The notes beneath the pieces are model-generated. The model was not told where the DNA came from. It saw nothing but the letters and a program-made list of their open reading frames with translations, and searched no databases. Below, in pieces: positions 27,407-36,273 of a DNA stretch of 64,000 bases. Both the position numbers and the translations under genes were made by a program. Numbering within the stretch: position 1 is the first letter of the stretch; each line of letters opens with the position of its first letter. The stretch spans positions 1,116,001 to 1,180,000 of the forward strand of contig JAGTPG010000001.1 in NCBI GenBank assembly GCA_018195615.1. The letters run 5' to 3'. The DNA is from Streptomyces tuirus (GTDB taxonomy: Bacteria > Actinomycetota > Actinomycetes > Streptomycetales > Streptomycetaceae).

Positions 27407-28243
27407 ATGACGGAGCACGGTGTACGACTGGGCACGGTCCAGGAAACCCTGCTGATCCCGCTGTACGGGCGAGCAGTGGACAACCGGAAGCCGGACGCCA
27501 TCCTGCGCGACACGCGGGCCGAGGAGATCGTCGCCTCCATCGACTACGACTTCGCCCGCTTCGACGACCTGCCGAGCCTGACCGGCGCGGTGCTGCGCAC
27601 CAGCCTGTTCGACCGATGGGTCGCGGACTTCCTCGCCGCCCACCCCGCCGGCACGGTCGTCGAGATCGGGGCCGGGCTCAACACACGGTACGAGCGCCTC
27701 GACACCGGCCGCACGCGCTGGTTCGACCTCGACCTGCCCGACGTGATCGACCTGCGCCGCTCCTTCTTCACCGACACTCCGCACCGGACGATGATCACCG
27801 CTTCGGTGGCGGACACCGCCTGGGCCGACACCGTGACCTCCCAGGCCAACGGTCCGTACTTCCTCGCCGCCGAAGCGGTCCTGCCCTATCTGGCCGAAAC
27901 AGACGTGCGCCAGGTCCTCGCTCTCCTCGCCGACCGCTTCCCCGGCACCCTGCTGGCCCTGGACACCGCCGGCCCCGGCATCGTCACCACCCAGGACCAG
28001 CACGACGCGCTGAGCAAGGTGGACGCCCGGATGCAGTGGTCCTGCACCGGCCCGGACGAGCTCGCCGAGTGGCTGCCGGGGCTGACGGTACTCGCCTCAC
28101 ACACCCTCAGCAGCCTGCCTCGGCCGATGCACGACACGCTGCCCGCCTCGCTCCAGGAGATGCTCGCCGGACTCGCCCGACAGCGGCTCCCGCAGGTGGA
28201 GGAGTACCAGCTCAACCTCGTACGGCTGCCCGGGGCAAGCTGA
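27407..28243 (+). CDS. LCM/TcmP-type SAM-dependent methyltransferase
   Basis: A 278-residue protein from ATG 27407, GGGAGG six bases upstream. It has the leucine-carboxyl-methyltransferase-like fold: RTSLFDRWVADFLAAHPAG, motif I VVEIGAGLNTRYERL, FDLDLPDVIDLRRSFF and YFLAAEAVLPYLAE. Members O-methylate carboxyl groups or polyketide-type products. It follows CobW2 by 89 bases in the zinc island and may be part of the same transcript. A diverged scrap of a second copy lies at 25796-25884. Confidence 0.85.
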   Translation: MTEHGVRLGTVQETLLIPLYGRAVDNRKPDAILRDTRAEEIVASIDYDFARFDDLPSLTGAVLRTSLFDRWVADFLAAHPAGTVVEIGAGLNTRYERLDTGRTRWFDLDLPDVIDLRRSFFTDTPHRTMITASVADTAWADTVTSQANGPYFLAAEAVLPYLAETDVRQVLALLADRFPGTLLALDTAGPGIVTTQDQHDALSKVDARMQWSCTGPDELAEWLPGLTVLASHTLSSLPRPMHDTLPASLQEMLAGLARQRLPQVEEYQLNLVRLPGAS

Positions 28244-28266
28244 CTCCAACTCCCCCGTCAGGCTTG

Positions 28267-28308
28267 CCGAGCACGTCGGCGCCGGTTGCAGCGCGCCGAC
28301 GTGCTCGG
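28267..28308. terminator. Bidirectional terminator hairpin
   Basis: A perfect 16-base inverted repeat (28267-28282 and 28293-28308, arm CCGAGCACGTCGGCGC) with a 10-base loop lies between the convergent methyltransferase and aztD genes. Confidence 0.85.
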
Positions 28309-28343
28309 GCACTCATCCGATCCGGCCTCGCCGAGTCGGAGGA

Positions 28344-29543
28344 TCAGTGGCCGGTGACGACGCCGGAGAGTTCGTTCGTGCTCTTCGGCAGGGTCACAGA
28401 GGTGACCTTCTTGCCCGATTCGATGTCGACGGCGTGCAGCTTGCGCTTGCCCGGTTCCGAGACGTACGCGGTGTGGTCGCGGACGAAGAGGGTGGGCCGG
28501 GGCTGCTGCCAGTCCAGCGGCTCCTGCCACTCGCCGACGACGGGGATCTTCTTGTCCACCTTGCCCGTCTCCGGATCGATGACGTGGAGGGTGCCGTTCG
28601 TGCCGAGGACGAGGGCCTCGCCGTGGGGTCCGCGGCCGAGCGAGCGGAAGGAGTAGCTGGTGCCCAGGTCGACCAGGCGCAGTTTCGCGGTCTCGGTGTC
28701 GATGAGGGAGATGCGGGTCGGCCGCTCCAGTTCGGCCTCCGGGTCGGTCTTGTAGTCGCCCAGGAGGATCGGCGAGGTGTCGCTGCCGCGCTGGTTGCCG
28801 ATGCGGCCGTAGTCGTCGGGGGCGTCGACCTTGGTGAACTTGCCGTCCTTGTAGATCAGGAGGCCGTCCTCGCAGCCGATGCCGACGGCCTCGCCCTTGG
28901 CCGCGGCCTCGCCGTGGACGCCGGGGCAGTTCTCGTTGCGCTTGATCTCCTTGTTGTTCCTGTCCAGGACGAGGGCGCCGGTGCGCTTCTCCTCGGTGCC
29001 GAGGGTGCTGAGGAGTTCGCCGTTGGTCAGTTCGATGGCGACGCCGTGGTGCGGTTCGGCGGAGGTGTAGGTGCGGCCTTCCGGCTTCTTGCCGCCCTTG
29101 AGCTCGGCGGGGTCGAAGACGTTGACCTCGCCGGTGCCGTCGGTGAACAACACCGTCTTGCCGGCGTGCTGGACGACGTGGCCGGGCTTGGCGCCCTTGT
29201 ACTCGATGCCGGTGAAGGTCTGTTCGGCAGCGTTCAGGACGCGGAAACCGGCATCGGTGGAGACCATGACGTGGGAGTCGTCGCCGGCGGGGTTGAGACG
29301 GTTGAAGCCGGGCAGTTCCATCGTCTTCGCCAGCTTCAGGCTCTCGCCGTCCAGGACGTACAGGCCACCGTCGAACGTGGCGACCACCGGGTCCTTGACC
29401 GCTACCGCCTCCGTGCTCGGCGCGGCCTCGGCCTTCGTGTCGGACGAGGAGCTGTCATCCCCTCCGCATGCGGTCAGGACCGCGGAGGCCGCCAGGGCGA
29501 GGGCCGTGCCAGTGAAGGCTCTGTTGCGTATGGACGTGTTCAC
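28344..29543 (-). CDS. aztD: AztD-type zinc metallochaperone lipoprotein
   Basis: A 399-residue lipoprotein (signal TALALAASAVLTACGG, lipobox LTAC) with a Ser/Asp-rich linker and a beta-propeller body containing repeats such as TFDGGLYVLDGESLKLAKTM, GHVVQHAGKTVLFTDGTGEV and ISLIDTETAKLRLVDLG. Conserved histidines in AEPHHGVAIEL, CPGVHGEA and NGTLHVIDP fit metal binding. AztD proteins deliver zinc outside the membrane to the AztC binding protein. It is the last gene of the minus-strand aztB-aztD2-aztC-aztD cluster, 100 bases after aztC. Confidence 0.85.
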   Translation of the reverse strand: MNTSIRNRAFTGTALALAASAVLTACGGDDSSSSDTKAEAAPSTEAVAVKDPVVATFDGGLYVLDGESLKLAKTMELPGFNRLNPAGDDSHVMVSTDAGFRVLNAAEQTFTGIEYKGAKPGHVVQHAGKTVLFTDGTGEVNVFDPAELKGGKKPEGRTYTSAEPHHGVAIELTNGELLSTLGTEEKRTGALVLDRNNKEIKRNENCPGVHGEAAAKGEAVGIGCEDGLLIYKDGKFTKVDAPDDYGRIGNQRGSDTSPILLGDYKTDPEAELERPTRISLIDTETAKLRLVDLGTSYSFRSLGRGPHGEALVLGTNGTLHVIDPETGKVDKKIPVVGEWQEPLDWQQPRPTLFVRDHTAYVSEPGKRKLHAVDIESGKKVTSVTLPKSTNELSGVVTGH

Positions 29544-29643
29544 CGGTGTGTTCCTTTCTGTGCCGCGCGGGTGCGGCCGTGGGTGGGGTGTGGGTGTGCT
29601 TGAGCGGCCGGCCGGCCAGGGTTCAGGTGCGGGGCGGGCTGGT

Positions 29644-30603
29644 TCAGGCGCCGGTCAGGCCGTCGGTCATGGCGGTGGTGTTGGCGCGCATCATCTGCAG
29701 GTAGGTGCCGGCGCCCTTGCCCTTCTCGGTCAGCGATTCGGAGTAGAGCTCGACGACGCGCACACCGCCGCCCAGTTCGGTGCGCAGGACCTCGGCCAGC
29801 CGCTTGGGCTGGGAGGAGTCGGCGAACACGGTCTGTACGCCTGCCTTGCGCATGGCCTGGGTGAGGGAGCGCAGGTCGGAGGAGCTGGGCGAGGCCAGGG
29901 TCGTACCGCTCGGGATCACCGCGCCGATCACCCGGAAGCCGAAGCGGTCGGCGAGGTAGCCGAAGACGTGGTGGTTGGTCACCAACGCGCGCCGCTTCTC
30001 GGGTATGCGGTCGAAGGACTTCTCCATCCAGGCGGTGAGGTCGGCGAGTTGTGCGTCGTATCGGTCGGCGTTGGCGCGGATCGCTTTCTCGTCCGCGCCG
30101 TCCACGTGCTTGACGACCTGGTCGGCGATCAGACGGGCTGCTTTACGGACGCGGTCGGGGTCGGTCCAGAAGTGCGGATCGGGCTGCCCGGCGTCCTCCT
30201 CGGGGCCGCCGTCGTCATGCGCCCGGAAGGTGAGCGGGTCCGCCGCCTTGCCGGCCTCGAAGGTCGCCACCCCTGCCTCGCGGGCGGCCTCCACGTGCCG
30301 CAGCACGTTCTCCTCCAGACCCAGCCCGTTGAAGACCACCAGGTCCGCGCGCTCCAACTCGGCGGCCTGCACGGCCGACAGGCCGAAGGAGTGCGGGTCG
30401 GCGTTCGGCTTCATCAGCACGGTGACGTCGGCTTCGTCGCCGACGATCTGCCGCGTGATGTCGCCCAGGATGTTGGTCGTCACGACCACCCGGGGCCGGT
30501 CGTCGCTGCTCGTACAGCCGGTGCCGGCACCGGCCAGGGCGAGGGTGAGCAGGACCAGCAGGAGGCTGCGCGGCCGCCGCGACCCTCGCGTCCATCTGGT
30601 CAT
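29644..30603 (-). CDS. aztC: Zinc ABC transporter substrate-binding lipoprotein
   Basis: A 319-residue cluster A-I binding protein. The signal ends in the lipobox AGTGC; ligand regions include NADPHSFGLSAVQ (first His), GQPDPHFWTDPDRV (second His), ALVTNHHVFGYLADRFGF (third His) and FADSSQPKRLAEVL (acidic ligand). It lacks the long His-rich loop of ZnuA, as expected for AztC proteins that receive zinc from AztD. The ATG overlaps the stop of the upstream AztD-like gene by four bases. Confidence 0.88.
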   Translation of the reverse strand: MTRWTRGSRRPRSLLLVLLTLALAGAGTGCTSSDDRPRVVVTTNILGDITRQIVGDEADVTVLMKPNADPHSFGLSAVQAAELERADLVVFNGLGLEENVLRHVEAAREAGVATFEAGKAADPLTFRAHDDGGPEEDAGQPDPHFWTDPDRVRKAARLIADQVVKHVDGADEKAIRANADRYDAQLADLTAWMEKSFDRIPEKRRALVTNHHVFGYLADRFGFRVIGAVIPSGTTLASPSSSDLRSLTQAMRKAGVQTVFADSSQPKRLAEVLRTELGGGVRVVELYSESLTEKGKGAGTYLQMMRANTTAMTDGLTGA

Positions 30604-31829
30604 CGTCCGGTCTCCACCATCAGGGCCGGCTCGATGTCCAGGTCGAAGGTGCGCGCGATGCGCAGATTGTCGTTGTAGTCGATCTCGTGCACGCGTTTGC
30701 CCTTGGGGTCATTGAGGTAAGCGCGGCTGCGGTCGACCTCGATGACGGGTCCCGCGTTCCCGTCGCTACCGGTCTCGGAGACGCCCTTCAGAAGCGGCTT
30801 CGTCCGGGAGACCTGCTTGCCGGTGGCGATGTCGTAGCCGTGGAGTGCTCCGTCGGTCTCCAGGACGATCAGGACGGAGCCTTCGCCGGCGGTGTTGGCG
30901 GAGACGACGGACCCGGTCCTCACCCGTGTCCAGGTGCGCTCGCTGACGTCCAGGACCCACACGGCCCGCTCCCCGGCCGGCGCCGTGAGCGTGTCGCTGC
31001 CGGGCCGGTGCCGGAAGGCCGTGGCCCGTTCCGCTTCGGGCACGTCGCTGCCGTACGGGATCTTCTCGGCTGTGAAGGTGCCGTCGTCTTCACGGACGAG
31101 CAGGGCGCCGTCGGCGCAGCCGAGGACGACGCCGCGCCGGGTGACGGCGTCACCCGTCAGGTTCTCGCACTCCTCGTCCGGCGACGCGGCCCGCCGGCCC
31201 TCGCGGTCGTACACCGCGACTTTCCCGTCGTCCGTGACGCCGAGCAGGTGCTCCGCGTACGGCACGACGGCTCCCGCGTGCGTCCCGGGAAGCGTGCGGG
31301 CGGGTCCGACCTTGCCCTTCTCCAGACCGGCCCGGCGGTAGACCCCGGCACGGCCGTCCGCGTCGGTCACCGCTGTCACGGCGGCGTCGCTGCGGACTTG
31401 GGTGCCCGGGTCTCCGGGCAGCCGGCCCACGTCACGTATCGCCGCGCGGTAGTAGTGGACGTGGTCGCCGTGGTCCACCATCCAGGCGCCGCTGTCCAGG
31501 ACGCGCGTGCTGCTCCCCGTGTGGAAGTAGCCGAAGCGGCCGTCGGTGGTGAGTCCGGTGGTGCCCGTCGTCCGGGACACCTCGTGCGTCTTCCCGGTGA
31601 TCAGATCGAGTACCCGGGTGTCGCCGGTGGCCGGGTCGTTGAGCAGCAGCCGCGACTGCTGCTCGGCCTTCTCCTGGGCCCCCTCGACGTAGCCGTGCGG
31701 AGCGGAGGCCGAGGCGGTGGTCTTCGGGGCTGACGCCGTGTCGTCGTGGCTCGCGCAGCTCGTGGTGAGCAGGGAGAGCGACACGAGCGCGGCGGGCGCC
31801 CAAGGCATGACGTTACTTCGGACAAGCAA
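30600..31829 (-). CDS. Second AztD-like propeller lipoprotein
   Basis: A 409-residue lipoprotein (signal ALVSLSLLTTSCAS) with a propeller-like repeat organisation similar to AztD: LDLITGKTHEVSRTTG, HAGAVVPYAEHLLGVTDDG, WVLDVSERTWTRVRTG and GALHGYDIATGKQVSR. A His cluster GAWMVDHGDHVHYYR could bind metal. TTG 31829 is preferred as start (GAGG eight bases before; gives a positively charged signal peptide), ATG 31808 being the alternative. It overlaps aztC by four bases and follows aztB by 20, so it belongs to the importer. Having two AztD-like proteins in one locus is unusual. Confidence 0.75.
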   Translation of the reverse strand: MLVRSNVMPWAPAALVSLSLLTTSCASHDDTASAPKTTASASAPHGYVEGAQEKAEQQSRLLLNDPATGDTRVLDLITGKTHEVSRTTGTTGLTTDGRFGYFHTGSSTRVLDSGAWMVDHGDHVHYYRAAIRDVGRLPGDPGTQVRSDAAVTAVTDADGRAGVYRRAGLEKGKVGPARTLPGTHAGAVVPYAEHLLGVTDDGKVAVYDREGRRAASPDEECENLTGDAVTRRGVVLGCADGALLVREDDGTFTAEKIPYGSDVPEAERATAFRHRPGSDTLTAPAGERAVWVLDVSERTWTRVRTGSVVSANTAGEGSVLIVLETDGALHGYDIATGKQVSRTKPLLKGVSETGSDGNAGPVIEVDRSRAYLNDPKGKRVHEIDYNDNLRIARTFDLDIEPALMVETGR

Positions 31830-31849
31830 AGGGATCGCCTCAGGTTCTT

Positions 31850-32707
31850 TCAGTCGGTCGCTGCGGCGTGAGCGCCGAGAAGGCGCGCGCGGCGGCGGTG
31901 ACGGAGAGCGGATGCCAGGTGGGAGAGGAAGAACAGGCTCACCGCGAGGGCCGAGATGGTCGCGCCGGCCGCGGTGCTCAGGTGCCAGGACAGCAGCAGA
32001 CCGCCGAAGGTGGCGGTGACGCCGAGGAGCGCCGCGAGGGCCATGACGCCCCGCACACCGCGCGCCCAGGGCAGCGCGGCGGCCGGCGGAGCGATGAGCA
32101 GGCCGAGCACCAGCAGGGTCCCGACGATGTGGAAGGAGGCGACGATGGCCAGCGCCAGCAAGCCGAGCAGCACTGCGTGGGCCAGGCGGGGCCGCAAGCC
32201 GAGCGTCTGGGCCTTGCGCGAGTCGAAGGTCAGGGCGAGGAAGGCCCGGTGACCGAGGACCGAGACGGCCAGTGCCAGCAGCAGCGCCACACCCAGCAGC
32301 ACCAGGTCCTGCTCGCGGACGGCGAGGACGTCACCGAAGAGGAACCCGGTCAGGTCGACCGCGAAGGACTGTGACCGCGACACGATGATGACACCGAGCG
32401 ACAGCATCCCCACGAACAGCAGGCCGATACCCGTGTCCTGGGACAACCTCGGGGTTCGGCCGAGAGCTGTGACGCCTGCGGTCATGACGGCCGCGCTCAG
32501 CAGCGCCCCCACCAGCAGGTTTCCGCCGAACAGCGCGGCAAGCGCCACTCCGGGCAACAGCCCGTGCGACATGGCGTCACCGAGGAAGGCCATACCCCTG
32601 AGCACCACCCAGGTGCCGGCCAGGGCACAGATCGCCGACACCAACATCCCGCCCCACAGCGCCCTCTGCACGAAGGTCACCTCGAAAGGGCCCGTCAACC
32701 ACTCCAT
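31850..32707 (-). CDS. aztB: Zinc ABC transporter permease
   Basis: A 285-residue ABC-3 permease with about eight helices and the family segments GGMLVSAICALAGTWVVLRG, GMAFLGDAMSHGLLPGVALA, TGIGLLFVGMLSLGVIIVS, and SFHIVGTLLVLGLLIAPPAA containing the ATPase-coupling loop. It starts at ATG 32707, only eight bases after a TATAGT hexamer on its strand, so the message is probably leaderless. It works with AztA (ATPase, divergent) and AztC. Confidence 0.92.
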   Translation of the reverse strand: MEWLTGPFEVTFVQRALWGGMLVSAICALAGTWVVLRGMAFLGDAMSHGLLPGVALAALFGGNLLVGALLSAAVMTAGVTALGRTPRLSQDTGIGLLFVGMLSLGVIIVSRSQSFAVDLTGFLFGDVLAVREQDLVLLGVALLLALAVSVLGHRAFLALTFDSRKAQTLGLRPRLAHAVLLGLLALAIVASFHIVGTLLVLGLLIAPPAAALPWARGVRGVMALAALLGVTATFGGLLLSWHLSTAAGATISALAVSLFFLSHLASALRHRRRARLLGAHAAATD

Positions 32708-32715
32708 GTAAACGC

Positions 32716-32737
32716 ACTATAATGAAAACCATGTTCA
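32716..32737. promoter_or_regulatory. Compact bidirectional aztB/aztA promoter with Zur-like site
   Basis: TATAAT (32718-32723, plus strand) and TATAGT (32721-32716, minus strand) overlap almost completely, and the two likely start codons lie 7-8 bases downstream of each hexamer. Both transcripts are therefore expected to be leaderless. The imperfect palindrome TGAAAACCATGTTCA (32723-32737) overlaps the aztA start and resembles a Zur box. Confidence 0.6.
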
Positions 32738-33465
32738 AAACACAGGGGCCATCTCCCGCAGTCGCCGAGATCCGGACGCCCCGGGTCCGTTTCACGGAGC
32801 TCTCCGCCGGATACCCAGGCCGCCCCGTCCTGCATCAACTCGACGCGGAGATACCGGCGTTGGCGATCACAGCACTCGTCGGCCCGAACGGAAGCGGGAA
32901 GTCCACCCTGCTCGGAGTCATTGCCGGAGTGATCCAACCCACATCAGGCCGGCTCCACCACGCCGGTGACCGTCCGCCGGCGTTCGTCCCGCAGCGCAGC
33001 TCCGTCACCGACGCACTGCCGCTCACGGTCAGGCAGACAGTGGAGATGGGGCGCTGGGCCGACCGCGGGCCATGGCGGCGACTGACCCGGCAGGACCATG
33101 CCACCGTGGACCAGGCCATGGAGAGGCTCGGCATCACCGACCTCGCCACCCGCCAGCTCGGAGAACTCTCCGGCGGACAGCGGCAACGCGCCCTGATCGC
33201 CCAAGGACTCGCCCAGGAGTCGGACCTGCTCCTCCTGGACGAACCGACCACGGGCCTCGACCCCGAAGCGAGGGACCGGATCGCCGCGCTGCTGACGGAG
33301 CTGGTCGCCGACGGCAGGACCGTCGTCCAGGCCACCCACGACCTGGAAGCCGCACGCTCGGCGGACGCGTGCCTCCTGCTCCGCGACGGTCGGCTGGCGG
33401 GGCAGGGAAACCCCGAGCAACTTCTCACCGCCTCCACGCTCGCCCAGATCTGGCAACCGGTGTGA
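32731..33465 (+). CDS. aztA: Zinc ABC transporter ATP-binding protein
   Basis: A 244-residue ATPase: Walker A GPNGSGKSTLL, Q-loop PAFVPQRSSV, signature LSGGQRQRALI, Walker B LLLLDEPTTGLD and H-loop QATHDLEAA. ATG 32731 is preferred over ATG 32722 because the latter overlaps the TATAAT promoter hexamer. It energises AztB, encoded divergently. Its 3' end is duplicated as a remnant at 390-473, and it runs tail-to-tail into the GlxA regulator gene with 45 bases between the stops. Confidence 0.92.
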   Translation: MFKTQGPSPAVAEIRTPRVRFTELSAGYPGRPVLHQLDAEIPALAITALVGPNGSGKSTLLGVIAGVIQPTSGRLHHAGDRPPAFVPQRSSVTDALPLTVRQTVEMGRWADRGPWRRLTRQDHATVDQAMERLGITDLATRQLGELSGGQRQRALIAQGLAQESDLLLLDEPTTGLDPEARDRIAALLTELVADGRTVVQATHDLEAARSADACLLLRDGRLAGQGNPEQLLTASTLAQIWQPV

Positions 33466-33510
33466 GGCGACGGCCCTCTTCCTCTTGCCACAGGTCCGGC
33501 ACGTGGGGCC

Positions 33511-34458
33511 CTAGCGGGCCGCCTGAAACGTACGCCGATAAGCCTGGGGTGAGATGCCGATCGCCGCGTGCAGGTGCTGGCGCAGGGAGGTGCCCGTGGC
33601 GAAGCCGACCCGGCCGGCGATCTGGTCCACCGACAGGTCGCTGGACTCCAGCAGGTCCCGGGCTCGGGCCACGCGCTGCTGGATCAGCCAGCGGCCGGGG
33701 CTGAGGCCCACCTCGTCGTTGAAGCGGCGGGCGAAGGTGCGCCGGCTCATCCGGGCGTGGGCGGCGAGGTCGTCGAGCGTCAGCGGTTCGCCGAGGCGTT
33801 CGAAGGCCCAGGCGCGGGTGGCGGCCGTGCTCGCGGCCCCGTTCTCGGGGACCGGCTGCTCGATGTACTGCGCCTGGCCGCCGTCCCGGAACGGCGGAAC
33901 CACGCAACGGCGGGCGACCGTGTTGGCAAGCCGGCTGCCGTGGTCCTTGCGCACGATGTGCAGGCAGACGTCGACGCCGGAGGCGGCTCCGGCCGAGGTC
34001 AGGATGGGGTCGTCGTCGACGAAGAGCACATCCGGATCGAGCGCGACGTGCGGGAACATGCGCCGGAACCGGTCCGCCTGCCGCCAGTGCGTGGTCGCCT
34101 TGCGGCCGTCCAGGAGCCCGGCCGCGGCCAGCACGAAGGCGCCGGTGCAGATGGAGACGATGCGCGCGCCCGGCCGGATCCGGGCGAGCGCGGCGGTGAC
34201 CCCGTGCGGAAGCTCGGCGGTGACACATTCCGGCGAGATGGGCGCGACGACCACGGTGTCGGCCGTGGCCAGAACCTCGGGGCCGTGCTCGGCGGTGACG
34301 GTGAAGTCCGCGTTGCTGCGCACCGGACGCCCGTCGACCGTGCAGGTCAGCACCTCGTACCGGCCGTCGGCGGCGCCGAAGATCCGGCTGGGGATGCCGA
34401 GTTCGAAGGGGTAGAACCCGTCGAGCGCCAGGACCACGACCCTGTGCACATGCTGCAT
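33511..34458 (-). CDS. GlxA-type AraC-family regulator
   Basis: A 315-residue protein with an N-terminal DJ-1/PfpI-like sensor domain (residues ~8-170; VVVLALDGFYPFELGIP, SICTGAFVLAAAGLLDGRKA with the nucleophile-elbow Cys) and a C-terminal AraC double HTH (residues ~215-310; LTLDDLAAHARMSRRTFARR, IAGRVGFATGTSLRQHLHAA). It is divergent from the reductase gene at 34530 with 71 bases between, so that gene is the likely target. Its 3' third is duplicated at 633-958. Confidence 0.9.
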   Translation of the reverse strand: MQHVHRVVVLALDGFYPFELGIPSRIFGAADGRYEVLTCTVDGRPVRSNADFTVTAEHGPEVLATADTVVVAPISPECVTAELPHGVTAALARIRPGARIVSICTGAFVLAAAGLLDGRKATTHWRQADRFRRMFPHVALDPDVLFVDDDPILTSAGAASGVDVCLHIVRKDHGSRLANTVARRCVVPPFRDGGQAQYIEQPVPENGAASTAATRAWAFERLGEPLTLDDLAAHARMSRRTFARRFNDEVGLSPGRWLIQQRVARARDLLESSDLSVDQIAGRVGFATGTSLRQHLHAAIGISPQAYRRTFQAAR

Positions 34459-34529
34459 GGCACGATCCTATCGAAGGCTGACCACCAGGCCATTTTCCGG
34501 ACGGACGGGCTCGGGCAGGGTGGAACACC

Positions 34530-35480
34530 ATGAGAACTCAGCACACGATGCGCGCCATCAGCCAGGACATCCTCGGTGGTCCCGAGGTCCTCAAGGAGGT
34601 GGAGGTCGAGCGCCCCGCGCCACGTCCGAACGAGGTACTGGTCCGGGTGCGCGCCGCCGGGGTCAACCCGACCGACTGGAAGCACCGCGCCACCGGCCGC
34701 TTCCTCGGCGAGCCGCCCTTCGTCCTCGGCTGGGACGTCTCCGGCGTGGTCGAGGCGACAGGGGTCGGTGTCGCCCTCTTCAAGCCGGGCGACGAGGTCT
34801 TCGGCATGCTGTCGTACCCGTTCGGTCACGGCGCGCACGCCGAGTACGTCACCGCCCCGGCCCGCACCTTCGCGTCCAAGCCCTCGAACGTCGACCACAC
34901 CCAGGCGGGCGCGCTCCCGCTGGTCTCACTGACCGCCTGGCAGGCCCTGGTCGAAACGGCGAACGTGCAGCCCGGGCAGCGGGTCCTGATCCACGCGGCA
35001 GCCGGCGGGGTGGGACATGTCGCCGTGCAGATCGCCAAGGCGCGAGGCGCGTACGTGATCGGCACGGCGAGCGCCGGCAAGCACGAGTTCCTGCGAAGGC
35101 TGGGCGCGGACGAGCTGATCGACTACCGGGAGACCGACTTCGCCACGGCCGTCCGGGACGTCGACGTCGTACTGGACACGATCGGGGGCGACTACGTCCA
35201 CCGCTCACTGGAGACCCTGCGCGAGGGTGGGTGCCTGGTCACCCTCGTGCCGAAGGGTTCCAAGGAACTTCCCGTGGAGGCCGAGAAGCTCGGGGTGCGT
35301 GCAACCGAGATGCTTGTCGACGCCGACCACACCGGGATGAGGGCGATCGCGGAGCTCGTCGAGACGGGCCGGCTGCGCGCCACGATCGCCGGCACCTTCC
35401 CGCTGGCCGAGGCCGCCAAGGCGCACGCGCTGGGCGAAACCGGCCGGACCACGGGCAAGCTGGTCGTGGTGGTCGACTGA
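34530..35480 (+). CDS. NADP-dependent medium-chain oxidoreductase (quinone reductase-like)
   Basis: A 316-residue member of the medium-chain dehydrogenase/reductase superfamily: GroES-like N-terminal domain (RVRAAGVNPTDWKHRATG, FVLGWDVSGVVEATG), and a Rossmann domain with LIHAAAGGVGHVAVQIAKAR. Zinc ligands of alcohol dehydrogenases are absent, as in quinone oxidoreductases. It is probably regulated by the divergent GlxA-type protein. Substrate unknown; enal, quinone or other electrophile reduction is typical. Confidence 0.88.
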   Translation: MRTQHTMRAISQDILGGPEVLKEVEVERPAPRPNEVLVRVRAAGVNPTDWKHRATGRFLGEPPFVLGWDVSGVVEATGVGVALFKPGDEVFGMLSYPFGHGAHAEYVTAPARTFASKPSNVDHTQAGALPLVSLTAWQALVETANVQPGQRVLIHAAAGGVGHVAVQIAKARGAYVIGTASAGKHEFLRRLGADELIDYRETDFATAVRDVDVVLDTIGGDYVHRSLETLREGGCLVTLVPKGSKELPVEAEKLGVRATEMLVDADHTGMRAIAELVETGRLRATIAGTFPLAEAAKAHALGETGRTTGKLVVVVD

Positions 35481-35509
35481 CTCAGATCCGACCTGACCTG
35501 ATGCCATCC

Positions 35510-35542
35510 CCGATGCCGGGAGTCACATCCGCCTGGCATCGG
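35510..35542. terminator. Hairpin after the oxidoreductase
   Basis: Arms CCGATGCCGGG (35510-35520) and CCTGGCATCGG (35532-35542) pair with one mismatch around an 11-base loop. It lies between the plus-strand reductase and the minus-strand aspartase remnant and can serve both. Confidence 0.65.
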
Positions 35543-35583
35543 AAGCGCTTGGTACCGGCGGGGTTCAAGCATGGCCCGCCGCG

Positions 35584-35900
35584 TCAGACCCGGACGTGAC
35601 GGCTGCCCGCCACGGCCTCGGCCGCAGCAGGTCAGTGAGCTTCTCCGCGGGCAGGATGCCCTTTTCCAGGACGAGTTCGGCAACGCCCCGGCCGGTGGCG
35701 AGGGCCTCCTTGGCGAGTGGAGTTCTCCACGGTCCGGCGCAGCGCCTCGGTATTGGCGGTGATGCCGGACACGCACCGCTCGGCCGGCGTCCAGATGATC
35801 GCGGCGGCCTTCTCCGGGGTGAGCAGGCCGAGTTCCACGTCGGCGCGGGCGGCGGCCCCCTTGACGGCGTGGGTGCCTGAGGTGGCGATCCCGAAGGTGC
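35584..35900 (-). pseudogene. Aspartate ammonia-lyase remnant with internal deletions
   Basis: The minus strand carries a piece from near the N-terminus of AspA (KGAAARADVELGLLTPEKAA), joined to a piece from near the C-terminus (ERCVSGITANTEALRRTVEN) and then to the end (KEALATGRGVAELVLEKGIL, PAEKLTDLLRP). One extra G gives the expected tail EAVAGSRHVRV and a TGA at 35584. Most of the ~470-residue enzyme, with its catalytic SSxMPxKxN loop, is missing. It stands at the end of the catabolic operon, where an aspartase would have turned aspartate into fumarate. Confidence 0.75.
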
Positions 35901-35958
35901 GGGTCCTTCCCGCAAGCGCTTCACGGAACTCCCCCGCAGTGTCACCGCCGGCATCTGT

Positions 35959-36270
35959 TCAGCGGAGCTTGTCCTTGGCCTTGTAGTAGGCGCCGCCGAA
36001 GGGCAGGAACCATGCGGTGCCGTTGTAGAAGGGGACGGGGACCTTGGGAAAGCCGAGGCCGCGGAGCGGGTTGGCTTCCGGCTTGCCGTCCATCATCTCG
36101 GCGACCGCGCGGCCCATGTACGTGGCCATCTGAACACCGTGGCCGCAGTAGCCCATGGAGTAGTAGAGGCCGTTGGCCTCGCCCGCGTGCGGGAGGCGGT
36201 CCCAGGAGAAGCCGACCATGCCGCCCCAGACATAGTCGATCCGCGCGTTGGAAAGCTGCGCGTGCGCCGT
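35959..36270 (-). pseudogene. FAD-dependent amine oxidoreductase, 3' remnant
   Basis: About 100 codons: AQLSNARIDYVWGGMVGFSW, DRLPHAGEANGLYYSMGYCG, HGVQMATYMGRAVAEMMDGK and the end AWFLPFGGAYYKAKDKLR. This is the C-terminal third of a DAO-family flavoenzyme of the PuuB/gamma-glutamylputrescine oxidase type. The FAD-binding N-terminus is missing; the fragment begins three to ten bases after the stop of the HAD gene, so a deletion has removed the 5' part. Confidence 0.8.
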
Positions 36271-36273
36271 AGG

